A stretch of 22,849 nt of DNA from Tangfeifania sp. (GTDB lineage Bacteria; Bacteroidota; Bacteroidia; Bacteroidales; Prolixibacteraceae). A program made the position numbers and the translations under genes. The DNA lies in the NCBI GenBank assembly GCA_018400515.1, contig JAGYMR010000013.1, positions 1-22,849 of the forward strand, read 5' to 3'. Of the stretch, positions 1-7,711 are shown piece by piece. The first letter of the stretch is position 1, and each line of letters begins with the position of its first letter. Below the pieces are notes generated by a model. It saw only the letters and a list, made by a program, of their open reading frames with translations, was not told the DNA's origin and did no database searches.

Positions 1-49
1 GAAAATTAAGATTGTTTTCTATGAATCTTTCAAACGAACCATTTTCATT

Positions 50-1069
50 ATGAGAACGCGCCGCGATTTTTTAAAAAAAGCCTCCGCAGCAACTGCCTAC
101 GGATTATTCTCATCCTGGGCCATGAGCTGCACCTCCACCGACAAGCTGGGAAAAGTTTTACCCACCCGCCGCATCATCCGTAACGGAGAAAACACCACCG
201 CCTTCTGCCTGGGGGGATACCATGCAGGGATTCCCTCCCCGGGGGAAGCGGAAAAAATGATCGAAAAAGCCATTGAACGGGGGGTCCGTTTTTTTGACAA
301 TGCCCGGGTATACAACCAGGGACGTTCCGAGGAATATTACGGCAAGTTCCTTACCCCAAAATACAGGGACCATGTCTTTGTGATGACAAAATCACCGGCC
401 CGGAACGGGGAAGGAGCCCTGAAAGACCTGGAGCTTTCGCTCCACGCAATGAAAACCGACTATGTGGATCTCTGGGAGATGCATACGCTCACCACTCCTG
501 AAGACGTTGACAACCGGATGAATAGCGGGGTGCTGGAAGCTTTCCTTAAAGCAAAAGAAGAAGGGAAAGCCCGGTACATTGGCTTTTCCTCGCACCAGAA
601 TCCGGCGACTGTTTTGTATTTTCTGGATTTCTTAGAACAACGGGGCCTCGAACTGGATGTTTGCCAGATGCCCCTGAATGTTTGTGACCCCAGTTTTGAA
701 TCGTTTCAAAAGCGGGCCATGCCGGCACTGCTTGAACGGGGATATGGCATCATTGCCATGAAAACCATGTCGGGCGGGAGCATGATGGGAAAACGGATCG
801 ATACCACCCCCCGTTCCATTAAAACCGAAGATATTCCTGACGTGGTGGGAAGCACGGAACTAACGTATGCCGACCTTCATAAATATGTCTATTCCCTCCC
901 GGTTTCCTCATTATGCAGCGGCTGTGACACCCTCCAAAAACTGGAAGCGAACATTGATGTTTTGCAAAACCTGAAAAAACTATCCAAATCAGAAATGGAG
1001 CATCTGGTAAAGGTAGCTGAGCCCTATGCCGGCAACATCGTTGAAAACTACAAACGTGTATTCAGTTAA
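50..1069 (+). CDS. Tat-exported aldo/keto reductase family protein
   Basis: 339 residues. The N-terminus carries a twin-arginine leader (RRDFLKK at residues 4-10, then a short hydrophobic stretch), so the protein is probably exported folded. A cysteine at residue 27 follows Ala-Met-Ser, a poor lipobox, so a lipid anchor is possible but unproven. The mature part is an aldo/keto reductase TIM barrel, and the classical tetrad is visible: Asp83 and Tyr88 (FFDNARVYN), Lys114 (VMTKS) and His145 (WEMHT). The family reduces or oxidises carbonyls with NAD(P)H; an exported member needs a bound cofactor or acts otherwise. The substrate cannot be read from sequence. The ATG at 50 is chosen because the Tat motif follows directly. 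It converges on the lactonase 70 bases downstream. Other sugar enzymes nearby suggest a carbohydrate substrate (inference). Confidence 0.88.
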   Translation: MRTRRDFLKKASAATAYGLFSSWAMSCTSTDKLGKVLPTRRIIRNGENTTAFCLGGYHAGIPSPGEAEKMIEKAIERGVRFFDNARVYNQGRSEEYYGKFLTPKYRDHVFVMTKSPARNGEGALKDLELSLHAMKTDYVDLWEMHTLTTPEDVDNRMNSGVLEAFLKAKEEGKARYIGFSSHQNPATVLYFLDFLEQRGLELDVCQMPLNVCDPSFESFQKRAMPALLERGYGIIAMKTMSGGSMMGKRIDTTPRSIKTEDIPDVVGSTELTYADLHKYVYSLPVSSLCSGCDTLQKLEANIDVLQNLKKLSKSEMEHLVKVAEPYAGNIVENYKRVFS

Positions 1070-1139
1070 CAACCACCCAAAGCACCTGCCTGCCCACAGA
1101 TTCCGGGAAAATTTCGGGGGAGGGGGAAGGATCTGCTTT

Positions 1140-2348
1140 TCAGGGACTCAAAAATTTTATGCAGACCGGGCGCCGGACTTGCAGCTCTTTTCCTGTAAAA
1201 TGCAATTCCCCCGTTTCCGGGTCAATGTCAAAAACTACTATGTTATCTGACTGCTGATTCGCCACGATTAACCGGTTCCCCCGGGGATCGATGCTGAAAT
1301 TGCGCGGCCATTTCCCCCGGACCCCTTCATGCCCCTTCGGATTAAGGCGTCCCCCGCGCATGATTTCAAATATGGCAATGCTGTTATGGCCCCTGTTGGA
1401 GGCATAAAGAAATTTTCCGGAGGGATGAATATGGATATCCGCACAATAATTTTCTCCTTCCCATCCGGGGGGCAAGGTGGATAAAGATTCCAGCACGGTC
1501 ACTTTTCCGCTTTCCTTATAGAATTCAAGCCTTGTGATGGTGGAGTTCAATTCATTGATCACATAAACCGACCGGTTTTCCGGATGGAAGGCCATGTGGC
1601 GCGGCCCTGCCCCGGGTTTCAGTTTTGCAAAAGGAGAAGCGGTATTGGGAGCAAGCAACCGTCCCTTTTCGGGTTGATAGATCATTACCTTGTCGATTCC
1701 CAGGTCTGCAGAAAAAATATAGGATCCGCCCGACAGGGTATAAACTGAATGGGCATGCGCTTTCTCCTGCCTCCGCTTATTGGGCCCGCTCCCCTGGTGT
1801 TGAACCACTTCTTCCGCCGGTTTCAGCGAACCATCCCGAGCTACGGGAAGGGCCGCCAGGCTTCCCCCCGAATAATTGGCGACAAGAACATGACGGCCAT
1901 CCGGAAACACGGTAATCTGGCAGGGAGTTCCACCCATGCTCGATGTTTTGTTAAGGAATTCAAGTTTCCCGGATTGCCGGTGAAAACGAAAAGCGGCAAC
2001 AGCTCCCTCCTCCTTCCCCTTGAAATCCGCGATCTCATTTACCACGTAAAGGAATTTCCCCGAAGGGTGAAAAGCAAAAAAACTGGGGTTGGCAAGACCA
2101 CTTACCCGCTGCATCTCCTCAAATTCCAGATTTCCGGCATCATAGGAATAAACATACAAACCGGGATCCTCCGCAGCAGCATAACTCCCCACAAACATAT
2201 ACACCTGATCGTCTTTTTTCCCGTCTATTCCCCTGTTAGAGGCTTCTGTTTTTAATCGCGGCAAAAAGAAAAAAAACACCAGCAAAACCGGAATAAAGAC
2301 CCGCACTTTTCTTTCATTGCCTGCAAACGATCTTCCATTTTTCTTCAT
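1140..2348 (-). CDS. Secreted lactonase family protein (6-phosphogluconolactonase YbhE-type beta-propeller)
   Basis: 402 residues from the chosen start. Repeated propeller blades are visible, e.g. HPSGKFLYVVNE, HPENRSVYVINE, HPSGKFLYASNRG and the closing blade with VANQQSDNIVVFDIDPETG, typical of the seven-bladed lactonase family (PF10282). Cytosolic members hydrolyse 6-phosphogluconolactone. This one has a basic N-terminus followed by a strongly hydrophobic phenylalanine-rich stretch (a Sec signal peptide), so it probably acts outside the cytoplasm on an unphosphorylated sugar lactone (inference). The reading frame opens at 2393, but the ATG at 2348 (MKKNGRSF) gives a normal signal peptide and is preferred. 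It is the last gene of a same-strand run with the BASS transporter and the enolase-superfamily protein, which suggests sugar-lactone to sugar-acid chemistry. Confidence 0.88.
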   Translation of the reverse strand: MKKNGRSFAGNERKVRVFIPVLLVFFFFLPRLKTEASNRGIDGKKDDQVYMFVGSYAAAEDPGLYVYSYDAGNLEFEEMQRVSGLANPSFFAFHPSGKFLYVVNEIADFKGKEEGAVAAFRFHRQSGKLEFLNKTSSMGGTPCQITVFPDGRHVLVANYSGGSLAALPVARDGSLKPAEEVVQHQGSGPNKRRQEKAHAHSVYTLSGGSYIFSADLGIDKVMIYQPEKGRLLAPNTASPFAKLKPGAGPRHMAFHPENRSVYVINELNSTITRLEFYKESGKVTVLESLSTLPPGWEGENYCADIHIHPSGKFLYASNRGHNSIAIFEIMRGGRLNPKGHEGVRGKWPRNFSIDPRGNRLIVANQQSDNIVVFDIDPETGELHFTGKELQVRRPVCIKFLSP

Positions 2349-2415
2349 GATAAAACTTTTAATGAACATTAAACAAAAATGAGCCATAAACATATATCCT
2401 CAAGCAAAAGGGAAT

Positions 2416-2456
2416 GGATGCATTTTTCCGGTGCCCTGCACCGGGAAAAAAGATCC
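2416..2456. repeat. Intergenic hairpin between transporter and lactonase genes
   Basis: A near-perfect inverted repeat. TTTTTCCGGTGC at 2423-2434 pairs with GCACCGG (2438-2444) and AAAAA after one extra G, with the three-base loop CCT. An outer GGAT (2416-2419) can pair with ATCC (2453-2456). The U-rich arm comes first on both strands, so it is not a textbook Rho-independent terminator. It may be an RNA processing or stability structure between the two same-strand genes. The structure is seen; its function is unknown. Confidence 0.55.
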
Positions 2457-2511
2457 TGCCGGCATTCATTCCTTCACTGAACCGGATGGCCGGACAGAAC
2501 AGACAACCAAC

Positions 2512-3825
2512 TTAAGACTGCTGCGATACATCAGGTTCCTCCTTCGGAGATTCCCCTTTGGGTGGTCTGCCGCGCCAGAAGTTGGCAAGCACAGAGCCGG
2601 TAATATTCATTAAGGGACCAAAAACAGCAGGAGCAAGACCTACCGTTGCGATTTTCCCCATTTGCAATGCCAGACCCGATGCCAGACCTCCGTTTTGCAT
2701 GCCCACTTCAAAAGCAATGGTCCGCCGGTCTTTTTCGGGCATTCGCAGCAACCAGGCCAGGGAATAGCCAAGGGTATAGCCCGTAAAATTGTGCAAAATG
2801 CTGGTAAAGATCAGTGCAAAGCCTACAACCAAAAGGCTTTCCCGGCCTGCAGCCGTAATAACGATCACGATCACAGCAATACCGATCATCGAAATATAGG
2901 AGAGGATCGTGTCCATGATCTTCTTATCCCCCTTCAGGGAGAAGTTAAAAAGGAAGGCCCCCAGGATCGGCAGCATATAAAACCAACCCATGCTCCTTAA
3001 AAAATAAAGAAGGAATTCCGCCAGGGTTGCCTCTTTGGCTTTGACAAAAACCAGGCCCGTCAGGACCATGACCAGAGGAAACAGAAGCATTTGAATTACC
3101 TTTGACCGCTGCTCTGTATCTTTACGGACAAAAAGGTTAAAAATGAACCCGGCAACAATCGGAAGAATGATCATATTCATAATGTCGAGCATCATACTCC
3201 AGGCATCGATTTCAATGAGGGTCCCGGCCACATATTTCATCAGCAGTGGGGTCACGAACGGTGAAAGCAGTGTCGTTACTGCTGCCAGGGTCACTGCCAG
3301 CGGGATATTGGCACGGGCCAGGTAAGACATCACCGTAGAGGCCAGTCCGCTGGGAACACATCCGATCAGTATAATGCCTGCTGCAATTTCTGTGGGGAAA
3401 TGGTATATTTTTGAAATGGTTAACGCAACCAGGGGCATGATGGTATACTGAGCAAAAATTCCGATAATGACCCCTTTGGGCATTTTAATAATTCCCGCAA
3501 AATCATTGAAACTCATTTGAGCCCCCATGCCGAACATGATCAACTGCAAGAGGGGAACAATCAACAAACTGAACTGAAAACTCCCCACGGAGGTGAAATA
3601 CTGGGGGTAAAACATCGCCGCCGAGGCCCCTGTAAATATCAGCAAAGTAAACGACAATCCTTTTGTTGATTCAAACCCCCTTACGCCTAAAGCCAGTGCC
3701 AGAAAAAACAGAATGATTAAAGGGCCCGTCTGTTCAAGATGCCCGGAAAAGATCAAAACAAGGGAAATAATGCCTGAGAGCAGTGAAAGCCCCAGGGATA
3801 ATTTATATACATTCATTTTTTTCAT
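2512..3825 (-). CDS. Bile acid:sodium symporter (BASS) family transporter, long form
   Basis: About 437 residues of multi-pass inner-membrane protein. The core resembles the BASS/SBF family: a segment ending GMGAQMSFNDF, the conserved region VPSGLASTVMSYLARANIPLAVT, and the signature EVGMQNGGLASGLA near the C-terminus. Family members use sodium to import bile acids, pyruvate, pantoate or other 2-oxo and organic acids. It is longer than the usual 300-330 residues: about three extra hydrophobic segments precede the core, and a charged, proline-rich tail of about 20 residues closes the protein. The frame opens at a TTG at 3849, overlapping a possible promoter -7 element, so the ATG at 3825 (MKKMNVYK) is preferred. 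The neighbouring exported dehydratase-like and lactonase genes suggest import of a sugar-derived acid (inference). Confidence 0.87.
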   Translation of the reverse strand: MKKMNVYKLSLGLSLLSGIISLVLIFSGHLEQTGPLIILFFLALALGVRGFESTKGLSFTLLIFTGASAAMFYPQYFTSVGSFQFSLLIVPLLQLIMFGMGAQMSFNDFAGIIKMPKGVIIGIFAQYTIMPLVALTISKIYHFPTEIAAGIILIGCVPSGLASTVMSYLARANIPLAVTLAAVTTLLSPFVTPLLMKYVAGTLIEIDAWSMMLDIMNMIILPIVAGFIFNLFVRKDTEQRSKVIQMLLFPLVMVLTGLVFVKAKEATLAEFLLYFLRSMGWFYMLPILGAFLFNFSLKGDKKIMDTILSYISMIGIAVIVIVITAAGRESLLVVGFALIFTSILHNFTGYTLGYSLAWLLRMPEKDRRTIAFEVGMQNGGLASGLALQMGKIATVGLAPAVFGPLMNITGSVLANFWRGRPPKGESPKEEPDVSQQS

Positions 3826-3846
3826 ACGACCAAAACCGTTCATTTT

Positions 3847-3854
3847 CAAATATA
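3847..3854 (-). promoter_or_regulatory. Possible Bacteroidetes -7 element for the BASS transporter gene
   Basis: On the minus strand this reads TATATTTG, an exact match to the Bacteroidetes TAnnTTTG consensus, and lies just upstream of the preferred ATG at 3825. No convincing TTTG is seen at the -33 position, so the call is weak. If it is real, the TTG start at 3849 cannot be used. Confidence 0.35.
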
Positions 3855-3966
3855 TAGCAAAGAATTCACTTTAATTTTAATCATACCCCCGGGAGTAAAT
3901 ATTTTTCATGCGCGTTTCACACGCCGTTAATTTTTGAAACGAAAAAAATGCAGGGCCGGAGGCTGC

Positions 3967-5337
3967 TCAGGGGGAAATGATTGTTCCGTCATTCTCCCGG
4001 ATCGTCCATCCCGGTGCCCGGTTATTAACCGGATATTTGGCTGCTTCGGTTTCATTGATGTCCACTCCCAGTCCCGGCGCTTCATTCACATGCATATAAC
4101 CATTATCCATTGTGGGACATCCGGGAAATATTTCGCGATGCCTGTCCGTAAAGGCACTTCCTCCCTCATGAATTCCAAAGTTCCGATGAACCAGTTCCAT
4201 ATGGGCCGTTGCTGCGTGTCCGACCGGTGAAACATCCATGGGGCCGTGCCAGGCAGTCCGGACATTAAACCATTCCCCGAGATGGGCGATTTTCAGCGCC
4301 TGGGTAATGCCGCCGATCTGTGAAACATGGCAGCGGATGAAATCAAAATAATGATGAGCCATGGGCTCCAGAAACTCATTGATGTTATTAAACAGCTCTC
4401 CCATGGCAATGGGCACTGTGGTACTTTCGCGCAACTGCCGGAACCAGTTCATATTTTCGGGGGAAATCGGATCCTCGATAAAAAAGGGACGGTATTGTTC
4501 GAGTGCCCGGCACATGTTAATAACATCCATCGGCTCACACCGCTCATGGATGTCATGCAGCAGCTGAACCTCCTCTCCACATCGTTTTCTGACGGTTTCA
4601 AACAATTTCGGAACCGATCGTAAATAGGCTCCCTGATCCATGAAACCATCCCCTGGTTGTCCGAACCCGGCATCCCTGAAATCGGGATGGCTGCCCAGGG
4701 TACCAACACCTCCGTAGCCCCCCTGCTGAATCCTTACATGCCGGTACCCCTCCTCAATATATTGCTGAACGCGGCCGGCCGTCTCCTCAGGGGTGCGTCC
4801 GCCGGCATGGGCATAACAGTCAACTGCAAAACGGCTTTTACCTCCCAGCAATTGATACAGGGGCATATTCGCCCGCTTGGCCTTAATATCCCACAAAGCA
4901 TCGCACAAACCGCTGATGGCATTGTTTAAGACGGGACCATTTCTCCAGTAGGAACTGTAATACAGCGCATGCCACATATCTTCAATATTATCCGCACTCC
5001 TTCCGATGCAAAAGTCGGGCAGGTAATGGTTGATGGCAGCGACCACCGCCTTGGCCCGCTGGGTGTAAGTGGCACAACCCAAACCGAAAAGTCCGGGTTC
5101 CGATGTCTCCACCTTAATAACAATCAGGTTGATGCCATGCGGAGCAGTCCCTATGGCTTTTACATTGCGGATCGTCAGGGGGGGTAACCCCTTCAGGGAA
5201 TTTTTCCCTGCTTCCCTGCGGAGAGCGGCCGAAGAAGAATTTCCCCAACCCCCGGCCAAAATTCCTGCGGAACCAAGCCCCAGCATTTTGAGGGCATCAC
5301 GTCTTCCTGTAAGGCTTTTTTCTGCTGATCGTTTCAT
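3967..5337 (-). CDS. Tat-exported enolase-superfamily protein, mannonate dehydratase (ManD/RspA)-like
   Basis: 456 residues. The leader has twin arginines (GRRDALKMLG, residues 11-20) and a small-residue hydrophobic stretch, a Tat signal. The rest is a two-domain enolase-superfamily enzyme closest to the D-mannonate dehydratase group: metal ligands Asp262 (LLHDIHE), Glu288 (FFIEDP) and Glu314 (AMGELF) have the 26-residue spacing of ManD, with His264, His364 (TAWHGPMD) and Glu391 also in place and Arg202 matching the ManD loop arginine. The tyrosine that pairs with that arginine in characterised ManD is not at the same spacing; the loop reads RIQQGGYGGVG. Metal-assisted proton abstraction from a sugar acid is therefore well supported, but D-mannonate as substrate is not. 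Export is unusual for this family. First gene of the run with the BASS transporter (117 bases to that open frame, 141 to its preferred ATG) and the lactonase. Confidence 0.88.
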   Translation of the reverse strand: MKRSAEKSLTGRRDALKMLGLGSAGILAGGWGNSSSAALRREAGKNSLKGLPPLTIRNVKAIGTAPHGINLIVIKVETSEPGLFGLGCATYTQRAKAVVAAINHYLPDFCIGRSADNIEDMWHALYYSSYWRNGPVLNNAISGLCDALWDIKAKRANMPLYQLLGGKSRFAVDCYAHAGGRTPEETAGRVQQYIEEGYRHVRIQQGGYGGVGTLGSHPDFRDAGFGQPGDGFMDQGAYLRSVPKLFETVRKRCGEEVQLLHDIHERCEPMDVINMCRALEQYRPFFIEDPISPENMNWFRQLRESTTVPIAMGELFNNINEFLEPMAHHYFDFIRCHVSQIGGITQALKIAHLGEWFNVRTAWHGPMDVSPVGHAATAHMELVHRNFGIHEGGSAFTDRHREIFPGCPTMDNGYMHVNEAPGLGVDINETEAAKYPVNNRAPGWTIRENDGTIISP

Positions 5338-5683
5338 CCTATTTCGAATTTAGATTTTTTCAGGACTGTGGTAAAAATCACCCCCTTTTTCAGAATCCCC
5401 CGGGAAAAATGAATTTCGTCTGAAAAAACAGCGTCATACCGGTTCTGATGTGGGTATGAGATTTTTACTATAAATATATGAAAAAAGCCCCTCCGCTTCC
5501 AAAACATCCGGTATTTTTTCCCGGATCCCCTGGTCAAAAGAGTTTCATCCAGGGAAGTGCAACGGCAAACCGCTTCACTCCCCCCCGATTCCCCGGATGG
5601 CCGGTACCTGCTGCGAATGCAACCGGGCGGGAGTACCGGAAATCCCCATTTTTTAATTATCTTTAATTGATCAAAAAAAAACA
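5338..5683. other. 346-base divergent intergenic region
   Basis: Lies between the minus-strand dehydratase-like gene and the plus-strand small protein gene, so it should hold promoters for both. On the minus strand, TAAATTCG just before the dehydratase start is one base off TAnnTTTG. On the plus strand, TATCTTTA at 5658-5665 is a similarly weak match. No -33 element is convincing. It also contains the inverted repeat listed at 5595-5645. A 142-residue minus-strand frame covering it has no recognisable features and is not called. Confidence 0.4.
5595..5645. repeat. Inverted repeat upstream of the small helical protein gene
   Basis: CCGGTAC at 5601-5607 pairs perfectly with GTACCGG at 5633-5639. 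An outer GGAT (5595-5598) can pair with ATCC (5642-5645) across a two-base mismatch. The loop is about 25 bases and GC-rich. It is about 40 bases upstream of the start codon at 5684 and no T-run follows. It could be an operator or a leader structure; no function can be assigned. Confidence 0.4.
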
Positions 5684-6001
5684 ATGGAGCATTCACCACC
5701 TGACAACAAAAAAGAGCAGTTATTCGAAGAGCTGATCGAAATAAAATTGCTTTATGGCGCAAAGGCGAAAGCGCTAAAAAATATCCGCATACATTCCGGG
5801 GATTTCAGAACCCTTGAGAGCGAGCTGAAAGGATTAAAGGAGAAAATCAGCCGCATTGAAAAGGCCATTTCCAAATATGGCGAACATTTCCTTGATGTTT
5901 ATGATGCCCGGCTGATAAATCCGCTGAGCGAATCCGACATCATCGTTTTAAGGGATGAAATTTCAGAGATCAGGAGATCCCTCCGGGCGATTAACCACTA
6001 A
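5684..6001 (+). CDS. Small helical/coiled-coil protein of unknown function
   Basis: 105 residues, not recognised. It is highly charged and predicted to be almost all helix. Heptad-like runs are visible: LFEELIEIKLLYGAKAKALK near residues 13-32, LESELKGLKEKISRIEKAIS around residues 44-63, and IIVLRDEISEIRRSLRAI near the C-terminus. There is no signal peptide, membrane segment, cysteine cluster or DNA-binding motif, so it is probably cytosolic and oligomeric. An AT-rich leader with an A-run precedes the ATG, as for other genes here. It stands alone: divergent from the exported dehydratase-like gene and convergent with the carbamoyltransferase (56 bases between stops). That it is a real gene rests on the amphipathic pattern and the good leader, not on homology. 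Confidence 0.6.
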   Translation: MEHSPPDNKKEQLFEELIEIKLLYGAKAKALKNIRIHSGDFRTLESELKGLKEKISRIEKAISKYGEHFLDVYDARLINPLSESDIIVLRDEISEIRRSLRAINH

Positions 6002-6028
6002 TTTCTTAACCCGTTTGATTAAAATCAG

Positions 6029-6045
6029 AGGGTCGCCGGTACCCT
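6029..6045 (-). terminator. Weak hairpin between convergent genes
   Basis: AGGGT (6029-6033) pairs with ACCCT (6041-6045) around a seven-base loop in the 56-base gap between the small protein gene and the carbamoyltransferase. Read on the minus strand, it is followed by CTGATTTT, a poor U-tract. A marginal terminator candidate for the carbamoyltransferase operon. Confidence 0.25.
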
Positions 6046-6057
6046 TCCATTCGCCGG

Positions 6058-7710
6058 TCAAAAAACAGCCACCCGTTTTCCATCGAGAATAAGCGCATCC
6101 AGGTGCATTTCTTTTGCAGCGACATGGGCATCCCGGGAGGTATGAACGATGGGCATCCCTTGGGTGTTAAATGAGGTGTTGATGAGGGCTCTCACCCCGT
6201 AATCCCTTTCCAGGAGCTCCAGCAGATCATAAATAAAAGGGTTCTCTTTTCTTTCAAAGATGGTCTGAAACCGGGCGGTCCCATCGACATGCAAAGCCCC
6301 TGCGATCTCCTTCCGGTGTTCGGGCAGCACCGGAAATTCGATCAGCATGTATTTGGAGAGCGGATGAATATCCTGTTGACCCGAAAAATATTTTGTATTT
6401 CGGACGAGGGCCACGGGAGCCAAAGGCCGGTACCATTCGCGGCCTTTTTTTTCCATGCTAAGCTTCCTGGCCCGTTTTTTTGAGTCCGCCAGGGCAAGAA
6501 GGCTCCGGTTGCCCAAAGCACGGGGACCTGCTTCTCCAAAACCATTGCATACGCCAATGATGTCCCCTTCAACCAGCATCAGGGCCACCGCTTGCACGGT
6601 TTCGAAAGAGTGCCGGGTGACCCCCTCCTCAATGCCCCAATTGTTGAGATAAGGAGCATGTATTTTTACCTCCCCATGCTTCGTCCATTCGGCGAAAGCA
6701 GCAGCTCCGAGAGCCAATCCTGAATCATCACAGCAGGGTGGAATAAACACATTTTCAAAAATTCCGTTTTCAATGATTTGTGAATTTGCAACAATATTCA
6801 GCGCCGAACCACCGGTATAATAAAGATTCCGGGCACCGGTTTCATTTGCCAGGCGGAAAATTTTTTTCAAAACATTTTTAACGAAAATGTGCTGCAGGGT
6901 AGCAGCAACATCCTGTAAAAAGGGATTCTTCTGATCAAAGGAGCGCAATTCAATCCCGAAATCCTTTTTAACCCGCTGAAAAAAAACAGCGGTTTTCCCC
7001 CAAATATCCTGAAAATATTGGTGGGCAACCAACCATTCTTCGATTTCGGGTTGGTAACTTCCCCACCCGGCAAATCCCATGAATTTTCCCGGCACGGAAT
7101 TTTGTCCGGGAAGTTTTGCTCCCAGGATGGAAAAAACCAGTGCATTGACATTATAAATGGAACTCATCGGTTTTAAATCCCAGTGGCTTTCAATCCACCG
7201 GAACTTCCCATTGCGGAAAAGGGCCGCTGAAAAATTGCTCAGGCTGGCCCCTCCGTCGAAATGGACGAGCAGGCTGTTTTCCCTGAAGGGGCCGAAAAAA
7301 GGCAAACAGGAGAACATGTGCGCCATCTCATGATTTAAAACATACCCCTCCCTCTCCTGTCCGAACCACCAGCACCTCCCCTTTTCGAGTCCATCGGAAA
7401 GCCGGGTGTTCAGAGGAGCTTCAAACCGGACTTCCCCGTCACGGGTAAGAAAAGTGCGGCCAACAACGTTATCAACAAAAACAAGGTCATAATCGGCTGC
7501 CAGCAATTTTTTGCCCTTCAAAATGCTTTTCAGGTCAATATGCAGTGAACAATCCCTTTTCCGGTGTGAAATTCGCTCCTGTTGCAGGAAATACCTCACC
7601 CTCCCGTTGTGCATGAGGGCCAGGTTATGGTCATGAACCATCAGGGGATAATCGAGATCTTTCCGGTCCTGAATGCCGTAAATCGCCAATGTTGGTTTTT
7701 CTTTATCCAT
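6058..7710 (-). CDS. Carbamoyltransferase, NodU/CmcH family
   Basis: 550 residues, no signal peptide, cytosolic. These enzymes use carbamoyl phosphate and ATP to make a carbamoyl-adenylate and transfer the carbamoyl group to a hydroxyl of a sugar or natural product. The N-terminal Kae1-like domain shows the metal-binding HxxxH (NHEMAH, His127 and His131), Asp152-Gly-Gly, GGSALNIVANS at 300-310 and CDDSGLALGAAAF at 327-339. The C-terminal domain has FGEAGPRALGNRSLLA (391-406), WYRPLAPVAL and INTSFNTQGMP. All family landmarks are present, so it should be active. Its stop-to-start gap to the upstream DUF6427 gene is one base, so it is almost certainly co-transcribed with purD and DUF6427. No glycosyltransferase or polyketide cluster that would supply an acceptor is next to it except the DUF2723 protein; the acceptor is unknown. 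Confidence 0.93.
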   Translation of the reverse strand: MDKEKPTLAIYGIQDRKDLDYPLMVHDHNLALMHNGRVRYFLQQERISHRKRDCSLHIDLKSILKGKKLLAADYDLVFVDNVVGRTFLTRDGEVRFEAPLNTRLSDGLEKGRCWWFGQEREGYVLNHEMAHMFSCLPFFGPFRENSLLVHFDGGASLSNFSAALFRNGKFRWIESHWDLKPMSSIYNVNALVFSILGAKLPGQNSVPGKFMGFAGWGSYQPEIEEWLVAHQYFQDIWGKTAVFFQRVKKDFGIELRSFDQKNPFLQDVAATLQHIFVKNVLKKIFRLANETGARNLYYTGGSALNIVANSQIIENGIFENVFIPPCCDDSGLALGAAAFAEWTKHGEVKIHAPYLNNWGIEEGVTRHSFETVQAVALMLVEGDIIGVCNGFGEAGPRALGNRSLLALADSKKRARKLSMEKKGREWYRPLAPVALVRNTKYFSGQQDIHPLSKYMLIEFPVLPEHRKEIAGALHVDGTARFQTIFERKENPFIYDLLELLERDYGVRALINTSFNTQGMPIVHTSRDAHVAAKEMHLDALILDGKRVAVF

Positions 7711-7711
7711 T

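Noticed and set aside
5334..5762. 142-residue minus-strand open frame
   Set aside because: Lies over the intergenic region and the start of the small helical gene. It is rich in Cys, Arg and Phe, has no recognisable domain, and would conflict with the better-supported plus-strand gene.
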